Part shown: positions 23,474 to 34,018 of the stretch, piece by piece
Layout: the number at the start of each line of letters is the position of its first letter
How positions within the stretch are numbered: position 1 is the first letter of the stretch
Assembly (NCBI GenBank): GCA_963556695.1
Contig: CAUWAG010000020.1
Location: 3,348,001-3,412,000, forward strand
Direction: 5' to 3'
Source: Anthostomella pinea
Lineage: Eukaryota > Ascomycota > Sordariomycetes > Xylariales > Xylariaceae
DNA: 64,000 bases
Notes under the pieces: generated by a model
What the model was told of the DNA's origin: nothing
Database searches by the model: none
The model's input: the letters and a program-made list of their open reading frames with translations, nothing else
Translations under genes and position numbers: made by a program

Positions 23474-25332
23474 ACGTAGCTGACAAGCGAGTTGACATTA
23501 CAAGCGAGTTGGCACTTGTCATGAACTTTCCAACCAATACGATTCAAACCATCATATCTCCACCAACAACAATGGCACCGCGTTATAACGAATCAGACTT
23601 GCAGCTAGCTGTTCAAGCTAAACGACGTGACCCTCATATTCCTATATTTCAGCTTGCGAAACTCTTCAACGTCCCTCGTTCCACTTTGAGCAATAGAGTC
23701 AAAGGAATGCCATCACGACGCGACAGCATGCCCAATACTTTGAAACTTATGGTTTCCAAAGAGAATGCCATTTGTTCCTTCATTCTCGACCTGGATGCGC
23801 GAGCATTTCCGCCCCGGTACAGTTATGTTGAAGATATGGCGAATCAATTGTTGGCGGCGCGTGGGGCTGGATGCGTTGGAAAGAACTGGACGCGGAACTT
23901 CATCAAACGTACACCAGGCCTCCGGACGCGTTTTCATCGGAAGATAGACTACCAGAGGGTCTTGAACGAGGATCCAGACGCGTATTGCGCGTGGTTTTGC
24001 CAAGTTGCAGCAGCAGTCGCGAAACATGGTATCCAAGACGCGGATATTTACAACTTCGACGAGACTGGGTTTATGATGGGCATTATTGGGTCCGGCATGG
24101 TCGTTACAAGCGCCGAAAGACGTGGCAGGCCTAGACAAGCTCAGCAAGGCAACAGGGAATGGTCTACAGCAATCTCTGCTGTTAATGCTGATGGTTGGGT
24201 GGTCCCGCCATTCATCATTCTACAGGGCAAAACCCACCTCGCGTCATGGTATCGCGACACGATATTACCACGCGATTGGAAGGTGGCCGTGTCCGACAAC
24301 GGGTGGACCACGAATGAGATTGGTTTGGAATGGATTCAGCATTTCGACAAGTATACCAGACCACGTATGACTGCCGGTAAACGCCTCCTCATCCTAGATG
24401 GTCACGAAAGCCACCATTTCCAGGTCTTTGAGGATTATTGTCAGAACAACGGCATTATCACCCTTTGTATGCCTGCCCACTCGTCACACAAGCTCCAGCC
24501 TCTAGATGTCGGCTGTTTTAGCCCGCTCAAACGAGCTTACGGTCGCATGATTGAGGATCTCATCCGGTGTCATATAACCCACGTTTCGAAGGAGGACTTC
24601 CTTGCAGCGTTTTGTGAAGCACACAACGCTGCTATGACGCCAGGAAACATTCGAGCAGGTTTCAGTGCCACTAGGCTTGTTCCTTTTGACCCAGAAAGTG
24701 TCATTTCAAAGCTGGATGCTGTTGCTGTCATACGAACACCGTCGCCAGACCCCAATCTGCCACCCACTACTTGGACTTCGAAGACGCCTACCACCATTAA
24801 CGAAGCGGTAAACCAATCGGTTTATATCCAAAACCGAGTCAGAAACCACCAGGGAAGCTCACCTACATCAATAGTTGATGCATTGAGCTCGTTTTCGAAG
24901 GCTACATACGGTCTTATGCATAAGGTTGCTTTGGTTGATTCCCGGGTCCGCGAACTAGAAGAGGCCAATCACCTACTAAGTAAACGCCAGAGAACAAAAA
25001 ACAAACGTCTAGTGAAAGGAGGAGTACTTTCCGTTGAAGATGCAGTAGATCTTCAGGCTGCAAAGATGGTACTGAGCTGGCAAAACAGGAAATGGGTGAA
25101 GGTAGTCATTGTACAAGGCGGGCGGCAGCGCGTGGGCGACGGTGTGGCGTTTGCGGCAATATTGGCTATAATGCGCGAACTTGTACAATAGAGATAGAAA
25201 CCTCTGAGGAAGAGGAATCCGATTGATTGAATTGAACTGAATGCGTTGTGGTGAAGTTATTTGACATGGCAGTTGGAGAGTTCATGACGAGTGCCAACTC
25301 GCTTGTAATGTCAATTCGCTTGTCAGCTATGT
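23474..25332 (+). mobile_element. Pogo/Fot1-type DNA transposon, copy B, little decayed
   Basis: 1859-bp element with TA duplications (23472-23473, 25333-25334) and inverted repeats of about 60 bp starting ACRTAGCTGACAAGCGA. Each end holds two ACAAGCGA(G/A)TT words, candidate transposase-binding sites. It sits in RIP-degraded DNA but shows none of the internal stops of copy A, so it probably arrived after the surroundings were mutated. Confidence 0.93.
23521..25191 (+). CDS. Pogo/Fot1-family transposase (DDE_1), C-terminal frameshift
   Basis: Cut-and-paste transposase of 556 residues from the ATG at 23521; an ATG at 23572 (MAPRYNES) is an equally good start. An N-terminal psq-type helix-turn-helix (SDLQLAVQAKRRDPHIPIFQ, LAKLFNVPRSTLSNRVKG) is followed by a CENP-B/Tc5-type DNA-binding region. 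Then comes a DDE_1 catalytic core with D180 (NFDETGF), D293 (LDGHESHH) and D329 (PLDVGCF), a DD35D spacing. All three acidic residues are intact. Compared with copy A, one base is missing at about 25062-25075, so the C-terminus is read in another frame and the CCHC knuckle is lost. The out-of-frame knuckle also has His changed to Tyr. The catalytic core could be functional; the altered tail makes activity uncertain. Confidence 0.92.
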   Translation: MNFPTNTIQTIISPPTTMAPRYNESDLQLAVQAKRRDPHIPIFQLAKLFNVPRSTLSNRVKGMPSRRDSMPNTLKLMVSKENAICSFILDLDARAFPPRYSYVEDMANQLLAARGAGCVGKNWTRNFIKRTPGLRTRFHRKIDYQRVLNEDPDAYCAWFCQVAAAVAKHGIQDADIYNFDETGFMMGIIGSGMVVTSAERRGRPRQAQQGNREWSTAISAVNADGWVVPPFIILQGKTHLASWYRDTILPRDWKVAVSDNGWTTNEIGLEWIQHFDKYTRPRMTAGKRLLILDGHESHHFQVFEDYCQNNGIITLCMPAHSSHKLQPLDVGCFSPLKRAYGRMIEDLIRCHITHVSKEDFLAAFCEAHNAAMTPGNIRAGFSATRLVPFDPESVISKLDAVAVIRTPSPDPNLPPTTWTSKTPTTINEAVNQSVYIQNRVRNHQGSSPTSIVDALSSFSKATYGLMHKVALVDSRVRELEEANHLLSKRQRTKNKRLVKGGVLSVEDAVDLQAAKMVLSWQNRKWVKVVIVQGGRQRVGDGVAFAAILAIMRELVQ

Positions 25333-25644
25333 TATTAGAAATAATAAAACATTTTATAAATTTTTTATTTAAAGACTTTTATTTAATTAAGACACTTTTT
25401 AACGTAATAAGTTAATAAAGATAAATTATTGATGACGGTATAACTTATACAGTATTTGTTTTAATTTAATTATACTTACTCATAATATTTACTTTATTAA
25501 AAATATAATAAAAATTACTTAAAAAATACCTATGACAAACTACTTTAACCTTTTATTTTAAAAACCCTTAAAAAGTATATATTATAAATGTTTAAAAGCT
25601 TTAAAAGTATACAATATAAAAACCTTCTTTTAATTAATTGCTTT

Positions 25645-25856
25645 TGTGATGGATTTGACATCCATCATGGTGTGTGCGCTCCTATCATGTGACCTGGTGG
25701 GGTGGACGCGTTGCCCCGCTACACAAATAGATAGATACTTGTGGGTCGGGATTTAGGATCTATTTCTCTACCAGAATTAGCTGGTGTGACAGATCTTTCT
25801 TCCCTTTCCCTGATTGATAGGCATCTTCGTCCTGTGCTTGTATCTACCCTGTGACA
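25645..25856 (+). mobile_element. Solo LTR-like element, 212 bp, TSD GCTTT
   Basis: Begins TGTGATGGATTTGACATCC and ends ATCTACCCTGTGACA, with GCTTT at 25640-25644 and 25857-25861. GC-normal island in AT-rich DNA. Confidence 0.83.
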
Positions 25857-26563
25857 GCTTTTAAGTTTAAATCTTATAAAAAAGCACGTTATAACACGGC
25901 TTATTACAAAAAAGATTATTATTAAAAAGTATTATAACTTTATTAAAACTTTAAAAGACGTTTTAACGTTATTAAGCATATGTAATAACTGTTTTAATTG
26001 AATATTCAAGCGGTAAAAACCCCTCCAAACCCCTAAAAAAACCCCGCGTATTAATTATAGAATCTAATTTGAAAACTAATAATTATATCATAATTAGCTT
26101 ATGTATTATTTATTTATTTAAAAAATATACCGACTATTATTATTATAATTTATGATTAATTTAAACATTTCAAAACTCCTAAAACTACTCAATAATAACT
26201 ATTAAAAAACATGTTAATAAATATAATACATAATAGCTCTAATAGTTATACTATCTATAATAATTGCCGTGTATAAGGTCTAAAATAATCCTATAAGTTT
26301 AAATTGAAGATTTAAATACAAATTTTTTTTATAACTAGTTACATCAAACTTATTAAATTTTTTTCTTAAATTCATTTTTAAAACTTATATATATTTCACT
26401 TTTTATATATTATTATCACTCAAATGCTTTATTAAAGTTTATAATAAAAACCCTTTATATAAACTTAAAGCTACTTAGTTAAAAGGCTAATCGGCTAGCT
26501 TAAAGGCTTTTATATAGCTTTAAAACTTGTTATAAACTTAATTAATACCTTAATAACGGCTAC

Positions 26564-26819
26564 TGTCATGATTCCGCCAATGTATTGCAAGGATACAGGG
26601 ACCCTTATTAACTATTAACGTATAACGAACTCTGGTTAAAGGAAAATAAAGATCTGGAGATGCACCCGAGTTGATAGGCAGCTAAATGTGGGCAGTCGTC
26701 CCCCACCAGACCCACCAGGGCATGGATCAACATATCGTCCAATCAGTCACGTGATCAGTCATGTGACCCGGGGACCATAGAGACCATTGCTAGACCTGAC
26801 GGATGGTAGAACCATCACA
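26564..26819 (+). mobile_element. Solo LTR-like element, 256 bp, TSD GCTAC
   Basis: Begins TGTCATGATTCC and ends TAGAACCATCACA, with GCTAC at 26559-26563 and 26820-26824. Contains TCACGTGATC-type words as in the neighbouring families, and its end resembles that of 14891-15137. Confidence 0.83.
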
Positions 26820-26990
26820 GCTACTTTTAAAGCTTTTATAAAGCTTTAAAGCTAGCTATAAGTATTGAGGCTAGTACGGCTATGCTAATTACCCGAAATT
26901 TTATCTTACTAAACCTAATCCGGTAATTTTCACAGAGTTCGGGTCTAATTTTTACAGCTCATACCTAACAAACACCATTCCTTATAAAAG

Positions 26991-27927
26991 GCAATTTGTT
27001 GTTGTAGCATTTAACGCCGGTGGGACAGCCGCCAAAGGCGGCGTCAACCAAGGACCTCCATAAGGGCGCGCGGCGTGCTAGGCTAGGATATTTACAAGTA
27101 TTGACCGTCCTGGTACGGCCACTCAACCCATCTAGCAGATCGTTGCTTTGGACATCACTGGAAGTTCGCATATAGCGTACACTACTACTACTTCTCCCCT
27201 TCTGTCCGCGGCGTTGTACTCTTTGATGGTACCCCCGTCCTCCGGGTGACAGGAAATACCTCCTCCTCCTCCCACGGTATCAGCAGCAAGCCGCTCCGCG
27301 TCATCTTCCTCCCGGCTCCTTGTACCCAGTTCCTCGCCTGGAACATCCTCGTGGACGTCGTCGCCGTCGAGTGTACCGTCGACATCGATCGCCTTGAACG
27401 AGTGGCGCGGTCGCTTCGTATCATTACCGATGTGCTGCGCGCGCGCTCGGTCACGTCACACGCAACCCTGAACACCGCGCAGCGGCCGTGAGAGTAGCTC
27501 GACGAGAGCGTCGTCGAGCTCGCGGATGTATCACAGTCGACGTGACGATGTCGACGAGGGCTGTTGTCGACTGTCCCCAAGCCGGATCTCCCTCGTTCTC
27601 CTTCGTGTACTTGCAAAAACAGTCGGTGTTAGTGCAAGCGACAAATAACGCATACAAAAGGACCAGGTTTGTATGGGTAATTTCCCGGGTGCACTAACAG
27701 CGGGTGCCAAGACAAATATTTGTAGGAGGGAAGATGTTATAAAAGGCAATACTGCCGCGGAAGGAAGAATATATGTTCGGTTCCTTATATTGGGGAGGAT
27801 TGCGCCCAGTACTCAGACCAGATACTGGCCATCGCCCTGCTCCATAATTAGCCCCTTTTCATAGGCCAGTCTCTGATCTGATGCTGAGATAAGGCTGCCT
27901 ACACTTCATCCGGCATGTTTTTCTGAC
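26991..27927. other. GC-normal spacer, no supported gene
   Basis: Base composition returns to normal at about 26950. Open frames occur on both strands (for example 27188-27616, minus) but are Ser/Arg/Thr-rich shadows without splice logic or recognisable motifs. I cannot support a gene. Confidence 0.45.
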
Positions 27928-28116
27928 ATGGCACTGGATAGCGCGTACAACGACTCAATGAAGCGCAAAGCCGAAGCCCAAGCCCAAGCCGAATGCAAAG
28001 CCTTTATCGACCTCTGGCACCATTCTCTCAATGCCGTTGTCGGCCACAACAAATCGCTCTGGCTGCGGCCGCAGAAATGGACCTGGGCGCATCTTCGAGC
28101 GCTCTGCATCGATTAC

Positions 28117-28149
<33 letters not shown>

Positions 28150-29115
28150 GCTGGTGTTGATGCTGCCACCACCGGAACTGCCGCGCCTCGTTGCGACCTT
28201 GGACGACCTAAAGAACCGACGCCGAAACCCAGCTCGAAACCGGCTCTACACGCCTACATTCCCGTCCTGGAGAGCGACGATCTCGAGTGCTGGGTCCGGA
28301 CTCTAACCAGGCAATTCTCGTCCGAGCGGAAGGTCATGGCATTGTATGAACTGCTGGTCTTCCGTCCGTCGTCGCTACGTAAGACCCTGTGTGAGTGGTG
28401 GCGGGAGGCGGAAGGGAAAAATATCGAGTCCGGCCCCTTTTCCTTTTCCATGTCGGGCGTCTGGCGCCTGGGGCTGGCTGTCGGACCGCGAACATACAAG
28501 CTTCCCGCGCCGTCCAACTTCCTCCTCGGGCCCTCGCTGGTGCTCCCCTACATGGACTCGTATCAGCTCGACGCGCCTTATCGCTATGTCGCCGGCTATT
28601 GCCAGTACAACACGCCTTTCGAGCCCTGCCTTGCTGCTGTCCTGATTGCCTTGGCCCAACGAGAACAAGCTGCTGGTGCTGTCAGGGATGAGTCGGCGGT
28701 GACGGTAAGGCGCCCTTTTTACGCTGGCCTCCTGCCTTTCCTCTTCGCCAATTTTGCCCGCTCACAACAGCAACTGACCTGTCTTATCTGATCTCTCCTG
28801 TCGCAGACACGGCTCATCTTCTCGCGCGGCGACGACAACCGATACATACACCTCTACGCGGCACGCGTGTCTTGCCTGCTGCTAGAGCGCTTCCGACACC
28901 CGAACAGAGCACGGGCACTGACACGAAAACGAAGGCGCGTCACCTACGGCGATTGCGAGGCTGCAACGCACGCCCTGGTCGAGATGCGACACGAGCGTAT
29001 CGCGTACATGCCCGCACACGATTTTCGCCATCGTCTGCTGGCTGCCGTGGCGGTTCAAGCTCACACTACGACTTCGCCTATGCACACACAGGAGCACAAA
29101 GACTGTCTTGGATAG
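27928..29115 (+). CDS. Protein of unknown function, 361 aa
   Basis: Exons 27928-28704 and 28807-29115; the 102-bp intron (GTAAGG donor, GCAG acceptor) is phase 0 and joins ESAVT to TRLIFSRGDD. I do not recognise the family. A helical N-terminus rich in Lys/Ala (MKRKAEAQAQAECKAFIDLW) is followed by LWLRPQKWTWAHLRALC. An Ala-Asp repeat comes from a GCCGAC microsatellite (about 28121-28150). The main ordered region has WRLGLAVGPRTYKLPAPSN and YVAGYCQYNTPFEPCLAAVL, and the end reads NRYIHLYAARVSCLLLERF. There is no signal peptide or membrane span. It lies on a GC-normal island between two RIP blocks, in the same orientation as the next gene. Confidence 0.72.
28121..28150 (+). repeat. GCCGAC hexanucleotide microsatellite
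   Basis: Five consecutive units of GCCGAC or near variants, encoding an Ala-Asp run in the coding sequence. Confidence 0.9.
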
Positions 29116-29951
29116 CCGAAGCGGAAGATTTCTTCGGATGGTGCATGTGGCAGCGACGGTGACGATGGGGATCACGATGGCGATAATGCGGCAGACTCCC
29201 CAAAACACCAACACACTCCACGGGCCCTTTTCCCGCCCTCACCATGAACCTGGATATAACCAGACAACCGTGTAACAAATGTAACCGATTGTGCCGGCCG
29301 CCCTTGTTCACAATGCAACCAAATCTAAGAGGGCAAATGGCAGTCACAGGTCTTATCGTCTATCGTCTGTTGTCTGTCTACAAGCACAGCCCGTCCTCGA
29401 CCGATTACTACTAATAGGCATACATACCCACGGCATTGATGGTGTAGCGCGCGGCAGCACTTGGCTCTCACAAAGACGCTATGTTATCACGGCCTCTTTT
29501 CCCACAAGGCAGGGGGTTGAGTTTCATGCGGGTGGGCGGCGGCTATTCTGGCACAACACGCACGTTGTGTAATTGGTTTTCGTCTTCCTCTTTCGTCTCT
29601 TCTCATCTTCCCCTTCCTCCTCTCCCCCTGATTATAAGGCTTGATTGGCTCAAAAGCGTCGGCAAATTCGTGCATAGAAGCACAGCTAAGCGAGTCGCCA
29701 AAATGCAGGCAACGAGGTAGACGCCGTTGTTGACCACATGGAGGAGGCCTCCGCAAGGCAGTGCCCCAACTATTTGCTGTATATACATCCACAGCCAGGC
29801 CGTCATAGGCAGCTTCATCTACTGCATCCGGTTGCTTGCTGCCTGCTGCTTCACCGTTTCCCTTTCCCTGCCCTGTCCTTTTCCCTGCCTTGCCCCTTCC
29901 ACTTCCACTTCCAGCGCTTTAATCAGCCTATTCAGAGCAAAGGTAGAAGTT
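29116..29951. other. Intergenic
   Basis: Spacer between the two unknown genes. It ends in a pyrimidine-rich stretch (about 29850-29910) that could be the leader of the next gene. Nothing else is recognised. Confidence 0.45.
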
Positions 29952-31184
29952 ATGAGTACAACACCGTATTCAATATCGGTTACCAGCAAGGCCGCGTTGG
30001 CCGGCGCACAAACCCTCGCGCGTCTACCAAAGAGCTCCCTGCCGCCAGTTCCTGGGGGGCCAACGAGCTGTTTGCGTTCCGGGTCGTAGTCGAGGCCGCG
30101 GACTCTCGCGTCCTCCCGCACTTGACGCCCGAGCGGCTGTCCATCGATGCTCTGATTGCCCCCAACTCGGACTTGGCTGGGCTGGCCAAATCAACTCCTC
30201 CTAATCTGCCGCTATCCGTTGAGATGGATTTGTCGACGAAGTTTGGGCATAGTCTGGGCCAGTTCTGGGCTGCGCTGGCCGACGTCGTGGCTGATGAGCC
30301 AGAAGAGACGGACGACCAAGGTGGTCTCGCGCAAGACGGGGTGGGAGAAGACGACGCCAGCACAGCAGCACCACCACCAGCAGCCAAGGACAGCCGCCCC
30401 CGAAACGGATTCGCAGAAAAGCAGAGGTCCCAGACATGGTGGATGCGACGCACGCGCAGTTCGGCTCTTCAAGCCCTCGCCAAACCAATTCCCAGGTCGG
30501 CACTGACGATGACGCCTTCGTCCCGCCTGGTTATGGCCTGGACGGGGCGCGAGAGATCCAGACGGAGCGACTGGTCATCTGTTTCGTGCGCCATATCCTC
30601 CACTCGGCGCCCTATCAGCAGCTCCGGTTGTTGAACAGACTGGAGTGCCGTGGCTGTCTGTCGGTCGGCGCGGTTACCGTCGGCGGCCGGCAGATCCGGG
30701 CCGAAGACGACGGCGGCCTGCGTCTGCGGATGCTGTCCACGGAGGGCGAGCATGCCTACCACCGCTCGCGTGTTTCCGATTGCTACCATTTGCTGTCCGA
30801 GACCAAAAGGCGCTTTCAGCATCATCACGAGGGCAGGCCGCCTATCTCTGACGCCTGGCTGGGCCAAAAGACGGCTGAAGCGCTTGTGGCGCGATTGGTG
30901 CGGAGACCGGTTCATCAAGATCCGGTGTAAGTCACTTACCAACCATATATCCAAGTGACATCATCCTCTGATTGGTTCCGTTCATGAAGCTAACCAAACG
31001 TCTCTTTGATCTCTGCAGCGTCGTTGTCATTGCCGCCGCACGTCGGTACGTACGCTTTCTCCAGTTTCGTATCACCGACGAGTACCTTCGCGATGTCGAG
31101 ACGAGGAAACCGCAGCTGACGCTGCCTGTTACCGGGACCGTATGGCTTGACTTGGGGATAAAATGGACAGGAAGAGCGCCGTGA
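29952..31184 (+). pseudogene. Unknown protein with broken frame; possible nuclease-like E-x-K motif
   Basis: The coding signal is spread over three frames. A short start (ATG 29952, MSTTPYSISVTSKAALAG) is followed in a second frame by NELFAFRVVVEAADSRVLPH and LSVEMDLSTKFGHSLGQFWA, to about 30380. A third frame then carries KRIRRKAEVPD and AREIQTERLVICFVRHILHS, ending at about 30924. A normal intron (GTAAGT donor at 30925, CAG acceptor near 31018) joins that to VVVIAAARRYVRFLQF and a stop at 31182-31184. No GT-AG introns account for the two earlier shifts; the second lies in a CAG/CAC-rich microsatellite where slippage is easy. LLSETKRRFQ followed by AWLGQKTAEAL resembles the E-x-K...Q end of PD-(D/E)XK folds, but this is a weak inference. 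Treat as a decayed gene, or one needing resequencing. Confidence 0.5.
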
Positions 31185-33205
31185 AGAATATTTTAGGGTT
31201 GATGTGGCGTCTTGGGGAGCACTTGTAATGTAAGGTGCTAGTAGTGCAGCTATTGTTAGTAGTGAGTTGTATAGTTGTAGTAGACCATGAGAGATAGCAG
31301 ATAAGTTTACATAAATGAAAAGAAAAAATTATATATTATAAAAATTAAATGCTCTAGAATTGTTGTATATGTCTTTATAAAAGAGGCTACATATAAAAGC
31401 AAAGACCGATTAGAAGCTAACGTGTCTATAAGCAACTGCGTACAGCCCTGCGCCAGCCTCTCTCTACTAGTTATCGGCAAAAAGTCGATAAAAAACTAGG
31501 TAGTACCCCGTGCTCCGGGTCACGTAGAGCGTAGTTATCTTGAATGTAGGCCTTTTAGGTGGCATTACACGTGCGGCGAGGAATTCGCGCTTGACCGAGG
31601 TGCTTCCCTACTCTTTTTCACCCCGAGACTTGGGGCTTAACTTTAAGAGATGCTGCAGTGGGAAGTATACTGGGCTGCGAGTTTGTCAAGATTTGGCGCG
31701 CGCGGTGAAAACTTGGGCGACAGCTGGCGAAAATGCTTCACCTTGCGCTATCGACATGAGTTGCATGGCCTGCTTGATTTAAATGGCGGCCGGCTTGCAT
31801 GAAATTATCGTTTATATATGACGGCAGAAACTGTGAAAGTTGGCTATTGACTATTTCCATACTGTCATATAAGATCTCCTCCGCTGCAACTATGGAACAG
31901 GTACTACTTTCCTCCTCGGTGTTTTACAAGAAAGCGACGAGCATGGGGTCGCCCGTCCCCTATCAGCGTAACCATCCCGGCGATGATCTAGCAAAGGCCA
32001 GATAGGGGGAAGAAATGCAAGCCGGCAATGTGGCTATGTGGCACAGGATTCGCTGGAAAAGGGGCTCAGAGATTCGGACGTGGAGGTCCAGCTCGGGTAA
32101 CTTATGGTGTTTCACCACCTGAAGCTTTAACTACGCGCCTGTTGGCCTGAAAATCAATCCTTACAGCCTAGGAGGTAGAGGGTAACTTAGCATCGTAGTT
32201 GTACCCTATAAGGTTTCCCGCGCTGTATGATCTACCTCGCCGGTTTGCAAAGCCAGGCGTGCTACCGCGAAAAAAGTCAAGGTGGACCATTAATAAAAGC
32301 CTGCGCCATCTTATAGGCGTTATTTAAACGAATAATCTTATCTTACCGGCGGACCACCTAGCTAACTATAGGCCCCTTACGGCTTTAATAGTGGCTCGCT
32401 TATACTTTGTTTTACTCGTATTTGTAAAACGTTTAAAAGTATAAGATATAAAGTCGTATATTAAGAAAGTATTTATTAAGTTTAAGTCGATATTATATAA
32501 GATAAGCTTCAAAATAAAGAATTGATAAAACGGTTATCGTTTATTTTTAGCTTTTTATATTAACCATTATACATTACTTTAAACCGTGGGATTTAATTAA
32601 TATAAAAGCTTCTAATACCACGTCGACGCTAAGCTTTCTATAGTTCAAATAATTAGCTTCTAACTAGTTAGCTTTTAATTAACTTGTTAGCTTCTTTTTA
32701 ACTAGCTGGCTTTCAATTAATATCACGGCGAGCGTACTGAGGAGCTGGGACATGGCCGGCAGCAAGCAGCTATTACTCTATTGACGAGAATATCAAGACT
32801 AGAGAGGAAAGAAAGAGAGAGAGAGATAGGTACAGTGGGAGGTTGCCCCTTTAAGGGGATCTTCTGGTCAGATCCTTCCCCTATTAGGAAGTATCCACTT
32901 GTCATGTGGGAAGGTCTGTGCAGGCCGTCACAATTAATCTTTTAAGCTAATCTTTTTAAATATTTTATCTAATTATAATTCATGAACTATACCTTTAACT
33001 AGTTAAGTAGTTAATAACGTACAAAGTAACTTTAAAAAGGGTTTATAAAAGCATTTTAAGCTAGTTAAATAATATATTTATGAATTATTATTATTATTAT
33101 TTATATATTAAGTTTTTGTATATATATTTTACTTTTTAATTATATTGGTAGCCCCTTGTTACTACTTCTTATCAACCCTTATTTAAATTATATTTTAACG
33201 ATTTA
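31185..33205. other. Mixed AT-rich region, no gene supported
   Basis: The first part (31185-32330) is of medium GC with short open frames only; from about 32340 it is RIP-like. It holds the solo LTR at 32721-32932. Nothing else is recognised. Confidence 0.5.
32721..32932 (+). mobile_element. Solo LTR-like element, 212 bp, TSD ATTAA
   Basis: Begins TATCACGGCGAG, probably TGTCACGG before a G-to-A change. Ends GGCCGTCACA, with ATTAA at 32716-32720 and 32933-32937. Contains an AGAGAGAGAGAG run at about 32813. Confidence 0.75.
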
Positions 33206-33436
33206 ACGTAGATAACAAGTGAGCAGCAATTACAAGCGAATGGCAACTTCTTACCAACCTCCCAACTGCCATGTCAAATAACTTAATCACAACGCATTCA
33301 ATTTAATTCAATCAATTGGATTCCTCTTCCTCAGAGGTTTCTATCTCTATTGTGCAAGTTCAGGCATTATGGCCAGTGTTGCCGCAAACGCCACACCGTC
33401 GCTCACGCGCTGCCGCCCTTCTTAGACCACGACTAC
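33206..33436 (-). mobile_element. Pogo element fragment C (3' end), cut by a copia LTR
   Basis: Reverse complement of the last 230 bp of the pogo elements: inverted end ACGTAGATAACAAGTGAGC at a TA site (33204-33205), then the 3' UTR and the zinc-knuckle codons. It breaks off exactly at the 5' LTR of the copia element. Few RIP changes are seen. Confidence 0.85.
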
Positions 33437-33589
33437 TGTTGAATGGGAGCCGGAGATAGACACCGGAAGATCTCCAGTGGGACAGAGACGCACAAAGCAT
33501 CTGACCCACCAAGAAGACAGATGATCAATCTCTGTACACAGAGCAGAACAATCAATGGAATCGATCAATCAACATCCGTATATTCAACA
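33437..33589 (+). repeat. 5' LTR of the copia element
   Basis: 153 bp, TGTTGAATGGGAGCC to CCGTATATTCAACA. The first 90 bp match the 3' LTR closely; the second half is shorter and different. Confidence 0.88.
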
Positions 33590-33662
33590 ATCAAGAGTCT
33601 CATTGAATCTACGCAACCGGCATCCATATTTCGAATACACGTATCATACAACTATTTCAAGA

Positions 33663-34018
33663 TGAATATCACAATTTCAACCAAGAACACAACTGCGTAC
33701 TATCAGTCTCGAAAGGACTTTGTCAGCTGGGGACTCCAATTCCAGAAAAGGGCTGAAGCACTCAGCATCTGGCAACATATTGAGCCAGGGGTAACTACTC
33801 TATGGCCAACAGCACCAACGCCTCCGGATATCCTATCAGAAGAGTATTCAAAGAAGGCTACCAGAACTGCTCAAACAGCAGTGGAGGAGGGACGAGTCCT
33901 CGCTTCACACCTTATAACAGAAAGAGCAGCTGACTTTATGATAAACGTCGCCCTATTTGAGCACAAAGACAAGATCTATCAGCAAACCAAGACCTCCATA
34001 TCCGAACTTACCAAGTGA
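33663..34018 (+). pseudogene. copia gag remnant, N-terminal part
   Basis: Opens with MNITISTKNTTAYYQSRKDF and VSWGLQFQKRAEAL, typical of the copia Gag N-terminus, and stops at a TGA where the frame is lost. Gag-like codons resume in other frames to about 34870. There a CCHC-type knuckle (CKGCHCKGHHFTKC, near 34725-34765) marks the nucleocapsid part. No intact Gag can be made. Confidence 0.8.

Larger units (their letters stand above)
11934..26990. other. RIP-degraded AT-rich block
   Basis: About 15 kb of very AT-rich sequence with almost no coding potential, broken by short GC-normal islands listed separately. The sharp change in base composition at both edges and the transition-type decay of recognisable transposons are the signature of RIP. 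Sub-stretches with nothing recognisable are 12253-12787, 13271-14601, 14759-14890, 19331-19904, 21763-22610, 25333-25644 and 25857-26563. Such blocks are usually heterochromatic; whether this one is centromeric, subtelomeric or interstitial cannot be judged here. Confidence 0.85.

Noticed and set aside
16142..26819. Telomeric repeats or a subtelomere
   Set aside because: No TTAGGG-type arrays were seen, and housekeeping genes lie on both sides of the block.
27188..27616. 142-residue minus-strand open frame near the edge of the AT-rich block
   Set aside because: Low-complexity Ser/Thr/Arg content, no recognisable motif and no supporting splice sites.
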